Made by a program: the position numbers and the translations under genes | Shown here: piece after piece, positions 8,529 through 16,140 of the stretch | How the letters are laid out: each line of letters begins with the position of its first letter | Position numbering within the stretch: the stretch's first letter is position 1 | Notes under the pieces: model-generated | The model's input: only the letters and a program-made list of their open reading frames with translations | Databases searched by the model: none | What the model was told of the DNA's origin: nothing | Source: Paenibacillus senegalimassiliensis | GTDB lineage: Bacteria; Bacillota; Bacilli; Paenibacillales; Paenibacillaceae | Assembly (NCBI RefSeq): GCF_001486585.1 | Contig: NZ_LN909046.1 | Span: 682,001-746,000, forward strand | Direction: 5' to 3' | DNA length: 64,000 bases

Positions 8529-9860
8529 TTGAACCCGAACCTCAGGAAAAGAATGCTCGGTCTTTTTCTTGCCTTCTTCTTTTGTTTTATCGGTACGTCC
8601 GCCGCTGAAGGGCGTTTGCCTGCTCTACCGGACGAATTGCGCCTGTTCCAAGGCCAGGGGACACAGATTTCTTTAGCAATACCGGTACAAGCTGAAATTA
8701 GTGTGGACCGACCTGATGTCGTTCAATTGAACGATCAGGCTAACCCCTCCATGAAAGTATCATTGGGGAGTCCCCTCAAGCTCTCGACGCTTCAGAGCGG
8801 AGAAGCCAAGCTCCGTATGAAATTATTCGGTCAAATTCCTCTCAAGACAGTCAAAGTCAATGTCATTCCCGAGTTAAAGGTGATACCGGGGGGACAGACG
8901 ATTGGAGTTAAGGTGAAATCCGCTGGCATTCTTGTCGTAGGACATCATCAGGTACTTACCGAAGCGGATAAGGTTTCTCCCGGTGAGCAAGCCGGCATTC
9001 AAGCCGGCGATTTGATCACGCATATCAATGGGGTCAAGCTCAAGGATATTAGCGATGTGGCTAATACCGCAGCCGAAGCGGGCAAAAGCAAACGTCCATT
9101 GCAGATTACCTACAAACGTGGGGATAAGGAGTTCAATACCTCGTTAAGCCCAGCCTTTGATAAGCAAGACCGGGCATGGAGATTGGGATTGTACATTCGG
9201 GACTCCGCTGCCGGAGTTGGCACCCTAACGTTCTATGCGCCCGATCAGGGGGTATATGGTGCGCTAGGGCACATCATTACCGATATGAACACCCAAACCC
9301 CCATTGTGGTGGGGAGTGGTCAAATTCTGCAGTCCAGTGTCACCTCAATATCGAAAAGCGAAAGCGGAGAACCTGGCGAGAAACGAGCTCATTTTTTGAA
9401 AGAGGGAAAAACATTAGGCAATATTGAGCGTAATACGCATTTCGGGATATTTGGCAAGATGACGCAAAACCCGGAGCATAGCGTCTTCCAGAAACCTGTT
9501 CCCGTCGCATTTGCCGAAGAAGTCAAGGAAGGTCCGGCGGAAATACTTACGGTGGTGGAAGGGCAACGTGTAGAGCGCTTCAAGGTTGAAATTGTCCATG
9601 TATCCAAACAACATGCTCCTGAAACCAAAGGACTTGTCCTTCGTATTACAGATCCGCGTTTAGTTGAGAAGACCGGTGGGATTGTGCAAGGGATGAGCGG
9701 CAGTCCTATCCTGCAAAACGGCAAGTTAATTGGTGCAGTCACTCACGTATTCGTTAATGACCCGCGATCCGGGTATGGGTGCTTCATTGAATGGATGCTC
9801 CAGGATGCCGGAATACTGAAAGGTCAACCAGAATCAACTCAAAATCTTAAGGCCAGCTAA
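8529..9860 (+). CDS. spoIVB: SpoIVB sporulation serine peptidase
   Basis: Forespore-made S55 peptidase, exported into the intermembrane space, where it starts sigma-K activation by cleaving SpoIVFA and also degrades SpoIIQ. The 443-residue protein starts at TTG (AAGGGAG upstream) with a non-cleaved-type signal/anchor (LGLFLAFFFCFIGTSAAEG). A PDZ domain follows (about 130-220; PGEQAGIQAGDLITHING). The S55 catalytic domain then shows the His region YGALGHIITD and the nucleophile GMSGSPILQNGKLIGAVTHV. Its neighbours recN and spo0A are those of B. subtilis. A sigma-F or sigma-G promoter is expected from the family but I could not place one. Confidence 0.95.
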   Translation: MNPNLRKRMLGLFLAFFFCFIGTSAAEGRLPALPDELRLFQGQGTQISLAIPVQAEISVDRPDVVQLNDQANPSMKVSLGSPLKLSTLQSGEAKLRMKLFGQIPLKTVKVNVIPELKVIPGGQTIGVKVKSAGILVVGHHQVLTEADKVSPGEQAGIQAGDLITHINGVKLKDISDVANTAAEAGKSKRPLQITYKRGDKEFNTSLSPAFDKQDRAWRLGLYIRDSAAGVGTLTFYAPDQGVYGALGHIITDMNTQTPIVVGSGQILQSSVTSISKSESGEPGEKRAHFLKEGKTLGNIERNTHFGIFGKMTQNPEHSVFQKPVPVAFAEEVKEGPAEILTVVEGQRVERFKVEIVHVSKQHAPETKGLVLRITDPRLVEKTGGIVQGMSGSPILQNGKLIGAVTHVFVNDPRSGYGCFIEWMLQDAGILKGQPESTQNLKAS

Positions 9861-9881
9861 ATGCTGCCTTGAGATTTTTTT
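9843..9881 (+). terminator. Terminator after spoIVB
   Basis: AATCTTAAGGC (9843-9853) pairs with GCCTTGAGATT (9866-9876) with one G-U pair and is followed by a T run to 9881. The left arm lies within the last spoIVB codons. It isolates spo0A from upstream transcription. Confidence 0.8.
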
Positions 9882-9935
9882 ATGTTTCTGGTATGGTTGG
9901 GTCTCGACATTCATGAAGAAAAATCTGTATGCATT

Positions 9936-10054
9936 TGTCGAAAGGCTGCGAACATCATCACTTTATGTAAATAAATAAATTATTATAACTTAATACCGTA
10001 AAAAAATAAAGAAAAATAATTTTCGACAGAAGGAATTTACTTTTGCATGTCGAA
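9936..10054. promoter_or_regulatory. Three Spo0A boxes upstream of spo0A
   Basis: The 0A box TGTCGAA occurs exactly at 9936-9942 (+), 10022-10028 (as TTCGACA, - strand) and 10048-10054 (+). A one-mismatch copy (CTCGACA) lies at 9903-9909. Two boxes bracket the sigma-H promoter, the last overlapping its -10 region. In B. subtilis, Spo0A~P controls its own promoter switch through such boxes, so autoregulation is likely here too. The intervening stretch 9950-10020 is very AT-rich and could hold a vegetative promoter, which I could not fix. Confidence 0.75.
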
Positions 10055-10055
10055 T
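10029..10055 (+). promoter_or_regulatory. spo0A: Sigma-H promoter of spo0A
   Basis: GAAGGAATT (10029-10037) fits the sigma-H -35 consensus RNAGGAWWW perfectly. After 11 bases, GTCGAAT (10049-10055) fits the -10 consensus RNNGAAT. It lies 64 bases before the spo0A start. The -10 overlaps a Spo0A box. Confidence 0.75.
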
Positions 10056-10118
10056 CCTTATTCTTGGGAAAGAGAAGAGCTTGAATACATTTATTTATTT
10101 TGAAGGAGGAAGTAGGCA

Positions 10119-10922
10119 GTGCATAAAATCGAAGTGTTGTTGGCGGATGATAATCGAGAATTTACGAATTTGCTTGCGGAATACATCTCGGAGCAAGACG
10201 ATATGGTCATCTCAGGAATCGCATATAACGGAGAAGAAGTGCTGGAGATGATCGATAACGCGGCCAAGGTGCCGGACGTCCTAATCCTGGACATCATCAT
10301 GCCTCATCTGGATGGACTGGGAGTGCTCGAACGAATACGTGACCTCAATCTGAATCCGCAGCCTAAAATCATCATGCTGACCGCCTTCGGTCAAGAGAAC
10401 ATCACGCAGCGTGCCGTTCAGCTTGGCGCTTCTTACTACATTTTAAAACCTTTTGACATGGAGGTTCTAGCGAACCGGATTCGCCAGCTTGTAGGCGTGC
10501 AAAGCCTGACGAGCGGTGGGGCATCCTCCTCATTCGTGAAATCCAACGTAGTTCCGCTCGGCAAAGGAAAAAATTTGGACGCAAACATTACATCGATTAT
10601 TCATGAAATCGGCGTTCCTGCGCATATTAAAGGATATCAATATCTGCGCGAAGCTATTACGATGGTGTACAACAACATTGAAATTCTTGGGGCTATAACC
10701 AAAACATTGTATCCTGCAATTGCCGAAAAATTCAAGACTACGCCTTCCCGTGTCGAACGCGCCATCCGTCATGCTATTGAAGTCGCATGGACGCGCGGCA
10801 ACATCGACAGCATCAGCCATTTATTTGGTTATACCATCAACATCAGCAAGTCGAAGCCAACCAACAGCGAATTTATTGCCATGGTTGCCGACAAGCTTAG
10901 AATTGAGCATAAAGTTTCTTGA
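10119..10922 (+). CDS. spo0A: Sporulation master regulator Spo0A
   Basis: Response regulator at the end of the sporulation phosphorelay. The 267-residue length and GTG start (AAGGAGGA 8 bases upstream) fit the family. The receiver domain (about 1-125) has the acidic pair ADD (10-11), the phosphoacceptor Asp58 in [12 protein letters not shown], and the conserved Lys in ILKPFD. The C-terminal DNA-binding domain includes [19 protein letters not shown], the recognition region [17 protein letters not shown] and [13 protein letters not shown]. Its own promoter carries matching 0A boxes. It is followed by a strong terminator, so it is monocistronic. Confidence 0.98.
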   Translation: MHKIEVLLADDNREFTNLLAEYISEQDDMVISGIAYNGEEVLEMIDNAAKVPDVLILDIIMPHLDGLGVLERIRDLNLNPQPKIIMLTAFGQENITQRAVQLGASYYILKPFDMEVLANRIRQLVGVQSLTSGGASSSFVKSNVVPLGKGKNLDANITSIIHEIGVPAHIKGYQYLREAITMVYNNIEILGAITKTLYPAIAEKFKTTPSRVERAIRHAIEVAWTRGNIDSISHLFGYTINISKSKPTNSEFIAMVADKLRIEHKVS

Positions 10923-10986
10923 AAGGATGAGGAATAGGGCTTTGCTCTATGCCTCTAAACATTTACTGTTAATATGTATTGATTTT

Positions 10987-11030
10987 GCTCCTTTATTGGT
11001 TAGGCTAAATAACCAGTAGAGGAGCATTTT
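10987..11030 (+). terminator. Terminator after spo0A
   Basis: A 16-bp stem (10987-11002 with 11010-11025, two G-U pairs, 7-base loop) is followed by ATTTT. The 210 bases between it and the next gene hold no gene or clear motif that I can see. Confidence 0.75.
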
Positions 11031-11241
11031 CTATGCCTGATTTTGAATTTCAATTTAATCAATCTTTGAAAATCAGCAAATATCTAAAAATAAACCACAC
11101 GGCTTCGTTAGCACATTTCTGTCCTTTTCATGTCCTCTTTCCGTCCGCAATAAGGCCGATAAATACCCCCAAGCTTCTTATAGAATGAACGTAGCAGGAC
11201 AGGAACTTGCTGCGAATTATAAAGAGCGGAGGTATTCATTC

Positions 11242-13776
11242 ATGGCAAAAACAGATTGGACATTAACGGATACAGTAGAACCGGAGGATATTAATGACAT
11301 TGGACAGGAGATTAATCACCTACAAGCGGAAATTAGGGATCGTCTAGATACCGCTGATACATCCCCGGTTACCTTGCAGCCGGGCTTACAGATTATTCAT
11401 GCGGAGAAGGATGCACGATTTAATTTAGCAGAAATGCAGGGACGAACGTTAGTTACTCTACTAGGGGATAGCGGACTTCCAGGTGAGCAAATAAGTCAAT
11501 GGTGGGGGAACGAAGGTACAATTAGTGTTGATGCAGGAAATCATACTCATGGTTCCACTGGGTTAAAAGTTGAAATAAAAGACACAAATGGATCTGCATC
11601 CAAAGTCGTTAATAGCCCGCTTAAAGTAGGGAAATATTACATCTTTCTTTGCGACGCCAAAAACGGAAACGCCACTGATGGGGTTCGGGTTAATATTTAC
11701 ACTGAATCCCCCTTGACAAATCTTAGCGGGAACACTGTGACAGCAACCGATAAATTTGAATTGTCTTACTTGAAATATGCACCTAGTGCCGACAACTCAG
11801 TTTTTGGGGCAAACCTTAATGTTCAAGGAGAATCAGGACAATATGGGTATTTTGACGCTGTCCGCATGTACGAAATTACTGAGGATGAATATAACGAGAT
11901 AGACAATATGATGGCCGACCAATTAGCTGCAAAGTATCCATTTGTCCCTTCTGGCATTATCGGCGTAGAATCTCCTTACTTAATTAATACGTCCGGTAAT
12001 CTGCTACCGCCGTTTTATGAGTGGACGTGGCTTGGGAGCAGCGCCAAAAAGGTTGAAGCACCATATCAAATGACAATCGATCAAAAGGCTGCTGATGGAT
12101 GGCAATTCATAAGTTACAAGGTATCTGTAGTAGCCAATTCAAACTATTTTTTTACATGCAACCACAATATGAAAATTTCTATTGCAAATGGCGAAGGAAC
12201 AGAGTCGATTGTTCCATATACGGAGGAACAGTTTATTCAATTTAACAGCGGAACTTTCACAGAGATTTCCGTGTATTTAAGCTCTATCGAGATAGGGTCG
12301 AATGTAGCTTACACACTTGCAAACCCAATGCTCACCATCGGATCAGATCCGCAGCCATTCCAGCCACAACGTAAATCCATGCTCGCCTTCCAGATGGAGT
12401 TACACGCTAACCCTATGAATGGTAGTGAACCGGATGTACTATTTAAGGAAAACGGGGAACACCTCAAGTTGGCCAAATGGAAGAAGTTTGTGCTGGGAGG
12501 GCTGTTAGATTGGAATGTTGATATGGGGAATGTTGCTCCTACCTATAAGCCTGTTTATGTTCGAGACGGGACAATATCGGCTGTAGATTACATTACCTAT
12601 GTAACTAAATACACAGGAGCACTCTTGACTAACAGAATAACTGCCTCTTATACAGGAGCGGATCAAAGCCTAATGTACAAAAACGGCATTCATATTACTA
12701 TTTCTAACGTTGATAGCGGTTGGGGAGACGACTACATACCAACACAAGACGAGATTAAGGCGTATTTTAACGGGTGGAAGATGTATAGAACTGAGGGGGC
12801 AAGAGTTGCTCCCTATAATGGAGTTGGTACAAAAGGGTGGTATCCGATATCTCGTTTGGGAGATGCTTTTGATGCGACCTATCTAATGAGGGAAGTTCCG
12901 TCTATCTTGGCCAATAATTACGATACTTGGGCACCTTACAATCTTCTTTTCCGCCTAGCCAAAGAAACCATTGAACCCGTAGTAACGGAAGGATCGCTGA
13001 TACTGTCCGAAGGTGACAACATGGTAGAAGTAGGTACAGGCATTGTTTTGTGGGAACGTAATGCCGCTTCTGTGGCAAGTAACGGTGTCGCTACCTTTAA
13101 CGGGGCTATGTATCCCCTGAAATATAGAGCCGCACTAATTAATGCGTTGTATAAAAATAGCGCCCACATCTACCCGGATGCATCGGGATTTAGAACGCCA
13201 GGTACACCACTAGAAATTTCGAACGGACCTGTATGGGCGAGTCTTAACGCGGAAAACTACGACCAATCCGCAGCCTACAGTGTAACCTACATCAAGCTGG
13301 ACAAATCGCAGGTTGTCCCGATCACAGGCACGCTAGCGGCCAACGAAAAGACACAGATTAGCGACCTTACCGTAGGAGTGACCGAAGCCCTGCAACGGGT
13401 GTCAGTCGTGGAGCAGAAGAAGGAGGAGAAGGATGCGCCGGGATGGATTATGCCTACTTTAATCAATGGTTTTTATTATAACAACCTAGGAGTAAATCAC
13501 AACGGATACTACAAAGATAGTAGCGGTCGTGTTTGGCTATCCTTTGCTTTAGTTGGGGTTCTTCCACAGGGAACAATTATGTTTGTGCTTCCTTCTGGAT
13601 ATCGGCCGCGTACAAGAGTATATGTTTCTGGTACAAACGCCAATGAACTTGGCTTAAATGCACAGGCCATAGCAATCACTATTGAACCCAGCGGCGAGGT
13701 ATATGTAGCCGCCTGTTCAACAGGCACAACACTTGCATCGGTTATATTCGATGGTTCATTTTTAGCCGAACAATAA
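11242..13776 (+). CDS. Phage tail-fibre/receptor-binding-type protein (relic island)
   Basis: An 844-residue protein, intact, starting at ATG 11242 with GGAGGT 8 bases upstream; longer in-frame extensions have no ribosome site. I do not recognise a named family but the architecture is that of a siphophage tail fibre or baseplate protein. An N-terminal attachment-like segment (LTDTVEPEDINDIGQEINHLQ) leads into long beta-rich repeats of jelly-roll type (LKVGKYYIFLCDAK, VANSNYFFTC) and a C-terminal tip with NHNGYYKDSSGRVW and LPSGYRPRTRVYVSG, typical of phage head-binding or knob domains. It uses more AT-rich codons than its neighbours. It stands alone apart from decayed phage fragments downstream, so it is probably a prophage remnant. 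Expression and function are unknown. Confidence 0.7.
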   Translation: MAKTDWTLTDTVEPEDINDIGQEINHLQAEIRDRLDTADTSPVTLQPGLQIIHAEKDARFNLAEMQGRTLVTLLGDSGLPGEQISQWWGNEGTISVDAGNHTHGSTGLKVEIKDTNGSASKVVNSPLKVGKYYIFLCDAKNGNATDGVRVNIYTESPLTNLSGNTVTATDKFELSYLKYAPSADNSVFGANLNVQGESGQYGYFDAVRMYEITEDEYNEIDNMMADQLAAKYPFVPSGIIGVESPYLINTSGNLLPPFYEWTWLGSSAKKVEAPYQMTIDQKAADGWQFISYKVSVVANSNYFFTCNHNMKISIANGEGTESIVPYTEEQFIQFNSGTFTEISVYLSSIEIGSNVAYTLANPMLTIGSDPQPFQPQRKSMLAFQMELHANPMNGSEPDVLFKENGEHLKLAKWKKFVLGGLLDWNVDMGNVAPTYKPVYVRDGTISAVDYITYVTKYTGALLTNRITASYTGADQSLMYKNGIHITISNVDSGWGDDYIPTQDEIKAYFNGWKMYRTEGARVAPYNGVGTKGWYPISRLGDAFDATYLMREVPSILANNYDTWAPYNLLFRLAKETIEPVVTEGSLILSEGDNMVEVGTGIVLWERNAASVASNGVATFNGAMYPLKYRAALINALYKNSAHIYPDASGFRTPGTPLEISNGPVWASLNAENYDQSAAYSVTYIKLDKSQVVPITGTLAANEKTQISDLTVGVTEALQRVSVVEQKKEEKDAPGWIMPTLINGFYYNNLGVNHNGYYKDSSGRVWLSFALVGVLPQGTIMFVLPSGYRPRTRVYVSGTNANELGLNAQAIAITIEPSGEVYVAACSTGTTLASVIFDGSFLAEQ

Positions 13777-13787
13777 GGAGGCATCAC

Positions 13788-13832
13788 ATGAAAGTCACAT
13801 CTAAAGTAAACATAGAAGGTCTCTGCATGTAA
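13788..13832 (+). pseudogene. Truncated 14-codon phage ORF
   Basis: ATG at 13788 follows AAGGAGG by 6 bases, an optimal ribosome site, but the frame (MKVTSKVNIEGLCM) stops after 14 codons. A start this good before so short a frame suggests the beginning of a phage gene that once followed the tail protein and was cut off by a deletion. It could instead be a real micropeptide; nothing else supports that. Confidence 0.4.
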
Positions 13833-13844
13833 TATTTAATAGTG

Positions 13845-13873
13845 GACGATACCCTTGGTGGTGTCGTCTTTTT
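13845..13873 (+). terminator. Terminator after the phage tail-type gene
   Basis: GACGATACC (13845-13853) pairs with GGTGTCGTC (13860-13868), one G-U pair and a 6-base loop, and is followed by TTTTT. Confidence 0.7.
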
Positions 13874-13875
13874 AA

Positions 13876-14268
13876 AATGATCTGTCAGAGTCGGACTTTA
13901 CAGAAGGTCTACTTTGGGTTATTCAGAAGGGAAGTACAGAGGTTAGAAAGCAGCTTTTAGCGGTGATTGATAATTATTTTAATGAAGAGTTCACAGAGAG
14001 TATTAATGGTACATATACATTCAAATTTTCAACTGTTCTCAACAACGATAAAAGCCCATTCATACAAACAGGTAATATTATCTTTCATTTACTGTTTTTT
14101 AAGGTGGATTTATACATACAGAATCCCCACCAACATTATTAAAGTTAGTATCGACTAAAAGAGGGAGTAACTGCTAGAGCTATCCTATTAGAGATTGCTG
14201 CACAATGCGGTGGAGAACTACTTTTTGATAAATATACTGTATCTTTTCATTCCCTCTTGCACAGTGGG
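13876..14268 (+). pseudogene. Decayed phage tail endopeptidase-like gene
   Basis: One reading frame (13876 onward) carries two stretches typical of siphophage minor tail/endopeptidase proteins. The first is YFNEEFTESINGTYTFKFS followed by a KSPFIQTGN motif (about 13963-14070). The second, after in-frame stops TAA 14140 and TAG 14146, is VTARAILLEIAAQCGGEL with FDKYTVS (14167-14244). The spacer between them is low-complexity and lacks the expected domain, so a deletion plus nonsense mutations is likely. There is no start codon. Its position after, not before, the tail-fibre gene differs from usual phage order, which implies rearrangement. Identification is by motif memory only. Confidence 0.5.
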
Positions 14269-14325
14269 CTTGAAGGTTATTTTGCCAATACAGGGCCTTT
14301 GCTCATTAGATTTAAATCTTTATAC

Positions 14326-14856
14326 TCAACCTTCAGGCTGCAACAAGCCGACCAATTCTTCCAGCAGTTCACGCTGTTCAGGCTGGTGGGTCATGAGGGT
14401 CTTGAACAGAGGGATGGCATCACATAGTAATATGTAGCTGAAATAATAATAGCTCAGAAAAGCCTGGGGATCGTAACCTTTTGGCTCATCCTTTTCCCAT
14501 TCCAGTTCACTTTCCTCTTCGTCCAGTGGCCATAAATAACGTTCATCAAGTAGCTCGTCGAGGGAAGCAACGGCTCGCTCTGGACTCATTTCTTCCAAAG
14601 GGATTACGGAAGCGACGGCTTTATATAAGAGCAATTCTTCCATGCTCAATTGTTCCAGGGGTTGCTCAGGCAGCCTGTTTAGCAGGACAAGCAATACCCA
14701 TGGGGTCACTTGCCATAAGGTGCTCTGGTGTTCGATGAGGGCAGCTAATTGATGATATTGCTTCGCCTCAATCAAGGTAGGGATTTTTGTTCCTTTGCCG
14801 TAGGCGGTCGTCAGACGATGCCATGGGATATTGTCTATGCTCATGCTGGATGTCAT
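14326..14856 (-). CDS. Acidic helical protein of unknown function
   Basis: Not recognised. The 176-residue protein is read from ATG 14856, with AAGGAGG 10 bases upstream on the - strand. It is leucine- and glutamate-rich and predicted mostly helical, with short hydrophobic stretches (TPWVLLVLLNRLP, SYILLCDAIPLF) that are too broken to be clear membrane spans, and an acidic loop (WPLDEEESELEWEKDEP, about residues 112-128). It has no signal peptide and no cysteine cluster. It is divergent from the following ArsR-family gene and its own 3' end abuts the phage relic. It could be a genus-level conserved cytosolic protein; no function is claimed. Confidence 0.7.
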   Translation of the reverse strand: MTSSMSIDNIPWHRLTTAYGKGTKIPTLIEAKQYHQLAALIEHQSTLWQVTPWVLLVLLNRLPEQPLEQLSMEELLLYKAVASVIPLEEMSPERAVASLDELLDERYLWPLDEEESELEWEKDEPKGYDPQAFLSYYYFSYILLCDAIPLFKTLMTHQPEQRELLEELVGLLQPEG

Positions 14857-14923
14857 GTGCAGACAGCCTCCTTCTACGGGGTTCTTCCCGAATTCAGACC
14901 TATTTTACAGCGTGGGTCCAAGC

Positions 14924-14952
14924 TTGACAATCCTGGATTACAAGATTATTCT
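14924..14952 (+). promoter_or_regulatory. Possible promoter of the arsR-family gene
   Basis: TTGACA (14924-14929), 17 bases, then TATTCT (14947-14952). A dyad ATGA-N8-TCAT follows at 14957-14972 and could be an operator, though it lacks the usual N6 spacing of SmtB/ArsR sites. Confidence 0.4.
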
Positions 14953-15007
14953 TTGCATGAGCAAGTAATCATATTGACTGTTGGTACATTGGAAAGGGGA
15001 ACCCTTG

Positions 15008-15319
15008 GTGAAGAAAGAGGTCCATCATTTGTTAAATCCGGACATTTTGGAGCAGGTTTCAACCATCTTCAAAACGTTGTCCGATCCAACCCGGATCAGA
15101 ATCCTTCATTTGCTTTCAGAAGAGGAATGCTCTGTGAATCATATCTCGGAAGTGTTAGGGTTATCACAATCCGCAGTTTCGCACCAATTAAGCCTGCTGC
15201 GTAACTTAAGGCTGGTAAAATTTCGCAGAGAAGCTAATACGGTATATTATAGCTGTGACGATGAGCATGTCATTTCGTTGCTGACCCAGGCCGTTGAGCA
15301 TGCTGCATGCAAGCATTAG
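15008..15319 (+). CDS. ArsR/SmtB-family metal-sensing repressor (CzrA-like)
   Basis: A 103-residue winged-helix repressor. GTG 15008 is taken as the start because AAGGGGA lies 7 bases upstream. The helix-turn-helix is clear: FKTLSDPTRIRILHLLS, then HISEVLGLSQSAVSHQLSLL, then a beta-hairpin wing KFRREANTVYYS. The C-terminal helix has DDEHVISLLTQAVEHAACKH. The Asp-x-His plus His 11 residues later matches three of the four alpha-5 zinc ligands of CzrA/SmtB, while the fourth position is Cys with another His two residues on. It may sense Zn, Co or Ni. There is no metal transporter adjacent, and the next gene is a small unknown coiled coil. Confidence 0.85.
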   Translation: MKKEVHHLLNPDILEQVSTIFKTLSDPTRIRILHLLSEEECSVNHISEVLGLSQSAVSHQLSLLRNLRLVKFRREANTVYYSCDDEHVISLLTQAVEHAACKH

Positions 15320-15344
15320 AATGTTGAGAGAGGAAATGAATAGC

Positions 15345-15554
15345 ATGACGAACGAGTTTGACTTGGCTGCGTACAGCGATAAGCTGGAGCAGGCGACGCT
15401 AGGGGATAATGAACGGCAATGGGTTCAGGAAATTTTGGAGCGTCTTGAACAGGTAACGGCGGAAAATCTTAGGCTGCGCAAGGCGTTGCTGCGGGTGTCG
15501 GGACAGAGTGGATCACGGATGTCAACCAAGCTGAAGGATGCATTATACGAATAA
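15345..15554 (+). CDS. Small coiled-coil protein of unknown function
   Basis: A 69-residue protein; ATG 15345 is preferred (AGAGAGG 11 bases upstream) over ATG 15336. It is charged and helical. Residues about 28-48 (EILERLEQVTAENLRLRKAL) have heptad leucines like a short leucine zipper, and the tail is basic (GSRMSTKLKDAL). It starts 25 bases after the ArsR-family gene and ends just before a terminator, so the two are probably one transcript. No family recognised. Confidence 0.6.
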   Translation: MTNEFDLAAYSDKLEQATLGDNERQWVQEILERLEQVTAENLRLRKALLRVSGQSGSRMSTKLKDALYE

Positions 15555-15560
15555 AACAGA

Positions 15561-15605
15561 AAACCTCTTCCGCCGAATGATTGGGGCAAGAGGTTTATTT
15601 ATTTC
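15561..15605. terminator. Convergent terminator
   Basis: AACCTCTT (15562-15569) and AAGAGGTT (15588-15595) with T-rich sequence after the right arm and A-rich sequence before the left arm. It serves the small coiled-coil gene on + and probably the DUF2627 gene on -. Confidence 0.75.
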
Positions 15606-15634
15606 CATGCGTTCAAGTTCCAGTGTGTTTAAGT

Positions 15635-15937
15635 TCAAGACTGCGAGGAATTATCCTCCACCGCCGCTTGCTTATCGCGAAATCTGGGTCCTAAATAATT
15701 GCGCTTGCGGTCACGGAAGAAGATCCAGCCTCCCAAGAAACCGGCACCAGCAACAAACAGGGCGAAGCCCAGTCCAAATTCCAGCCAATCAAAGGTGACA
15801 CGACTCAGAGCATCGTTGCCGTGGTCAGACATATAGTCGAACAAGGCGTCTTTCATCTTCAGAAAGCCAGTCATTGCTGCGATACCGGGTAGAACCAAGA
15901 TGAGGATAGCAATGAATCTTGATAATTTTAGCTTCAT
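15635..15937 (-). CDS. yqzF: DUF2627 membrane protein (YqzF-like)
   Basis: A 100-residue small membrane protein, start ATG 15937 with AAAGGA upstream. Two hydrophobic segments are visible: FIAILILVLPGIAAMTGFLKM (about 7-25) and FGLGFALFVAGAGFLGGWIF (about 53-72). A conserved basic motif FFRDRKRN follows the second. This pattern matches DUF2627, represented in B. subtilis by YqzF, which lies beside the bkd operon as here. Function unknown. It is divergent from lpdV, so the 200-base gap between them should hold both promoters; I found no convincing sigma-54 site. Confidence 0.7.
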   Translation of the reverse strand: MKLKLSRFIAILILVLPGIAAMTGFLKMKDALFDYMSDHGNDALSRVTFDWLEFGLGFALFVAGAGFLGGWIFFRDRKRNYLGPRFRDKQAAVEDNSSQS

Positions 15938-16140
15938 AAGAGAATCGTCCTTTCTACCCATAAGCTTAGATTGAGATGACGGCTAGAAATATCATACCTA
16001 TTTCACCCAGGAATGTCCATGGCTGGTTGGGCTTTTGTAATCATAGAGAAACAAGGTAAAATAAGAATGTACTTCCTAGCAAGAACTTATAAATGAATGA
16101 TTATGATTTAGCATATTGATAGATGGGTGGAGATGGGTAA

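Noticed and set aside
14749..15204. 151-codon + strand frame before the ArsR-family gene
   Set aside because: It overlaps two better supported genes, and the ArsR protein is read in another frame.
15938..16140. Search for a sigma-54 (-24/-12) promoter before lpdV
   Set aside because: TGGCTGGTTGGGCTTTT resembles one but the GG to GC spacing is 8, not 10; no BkdR-like gene is present.
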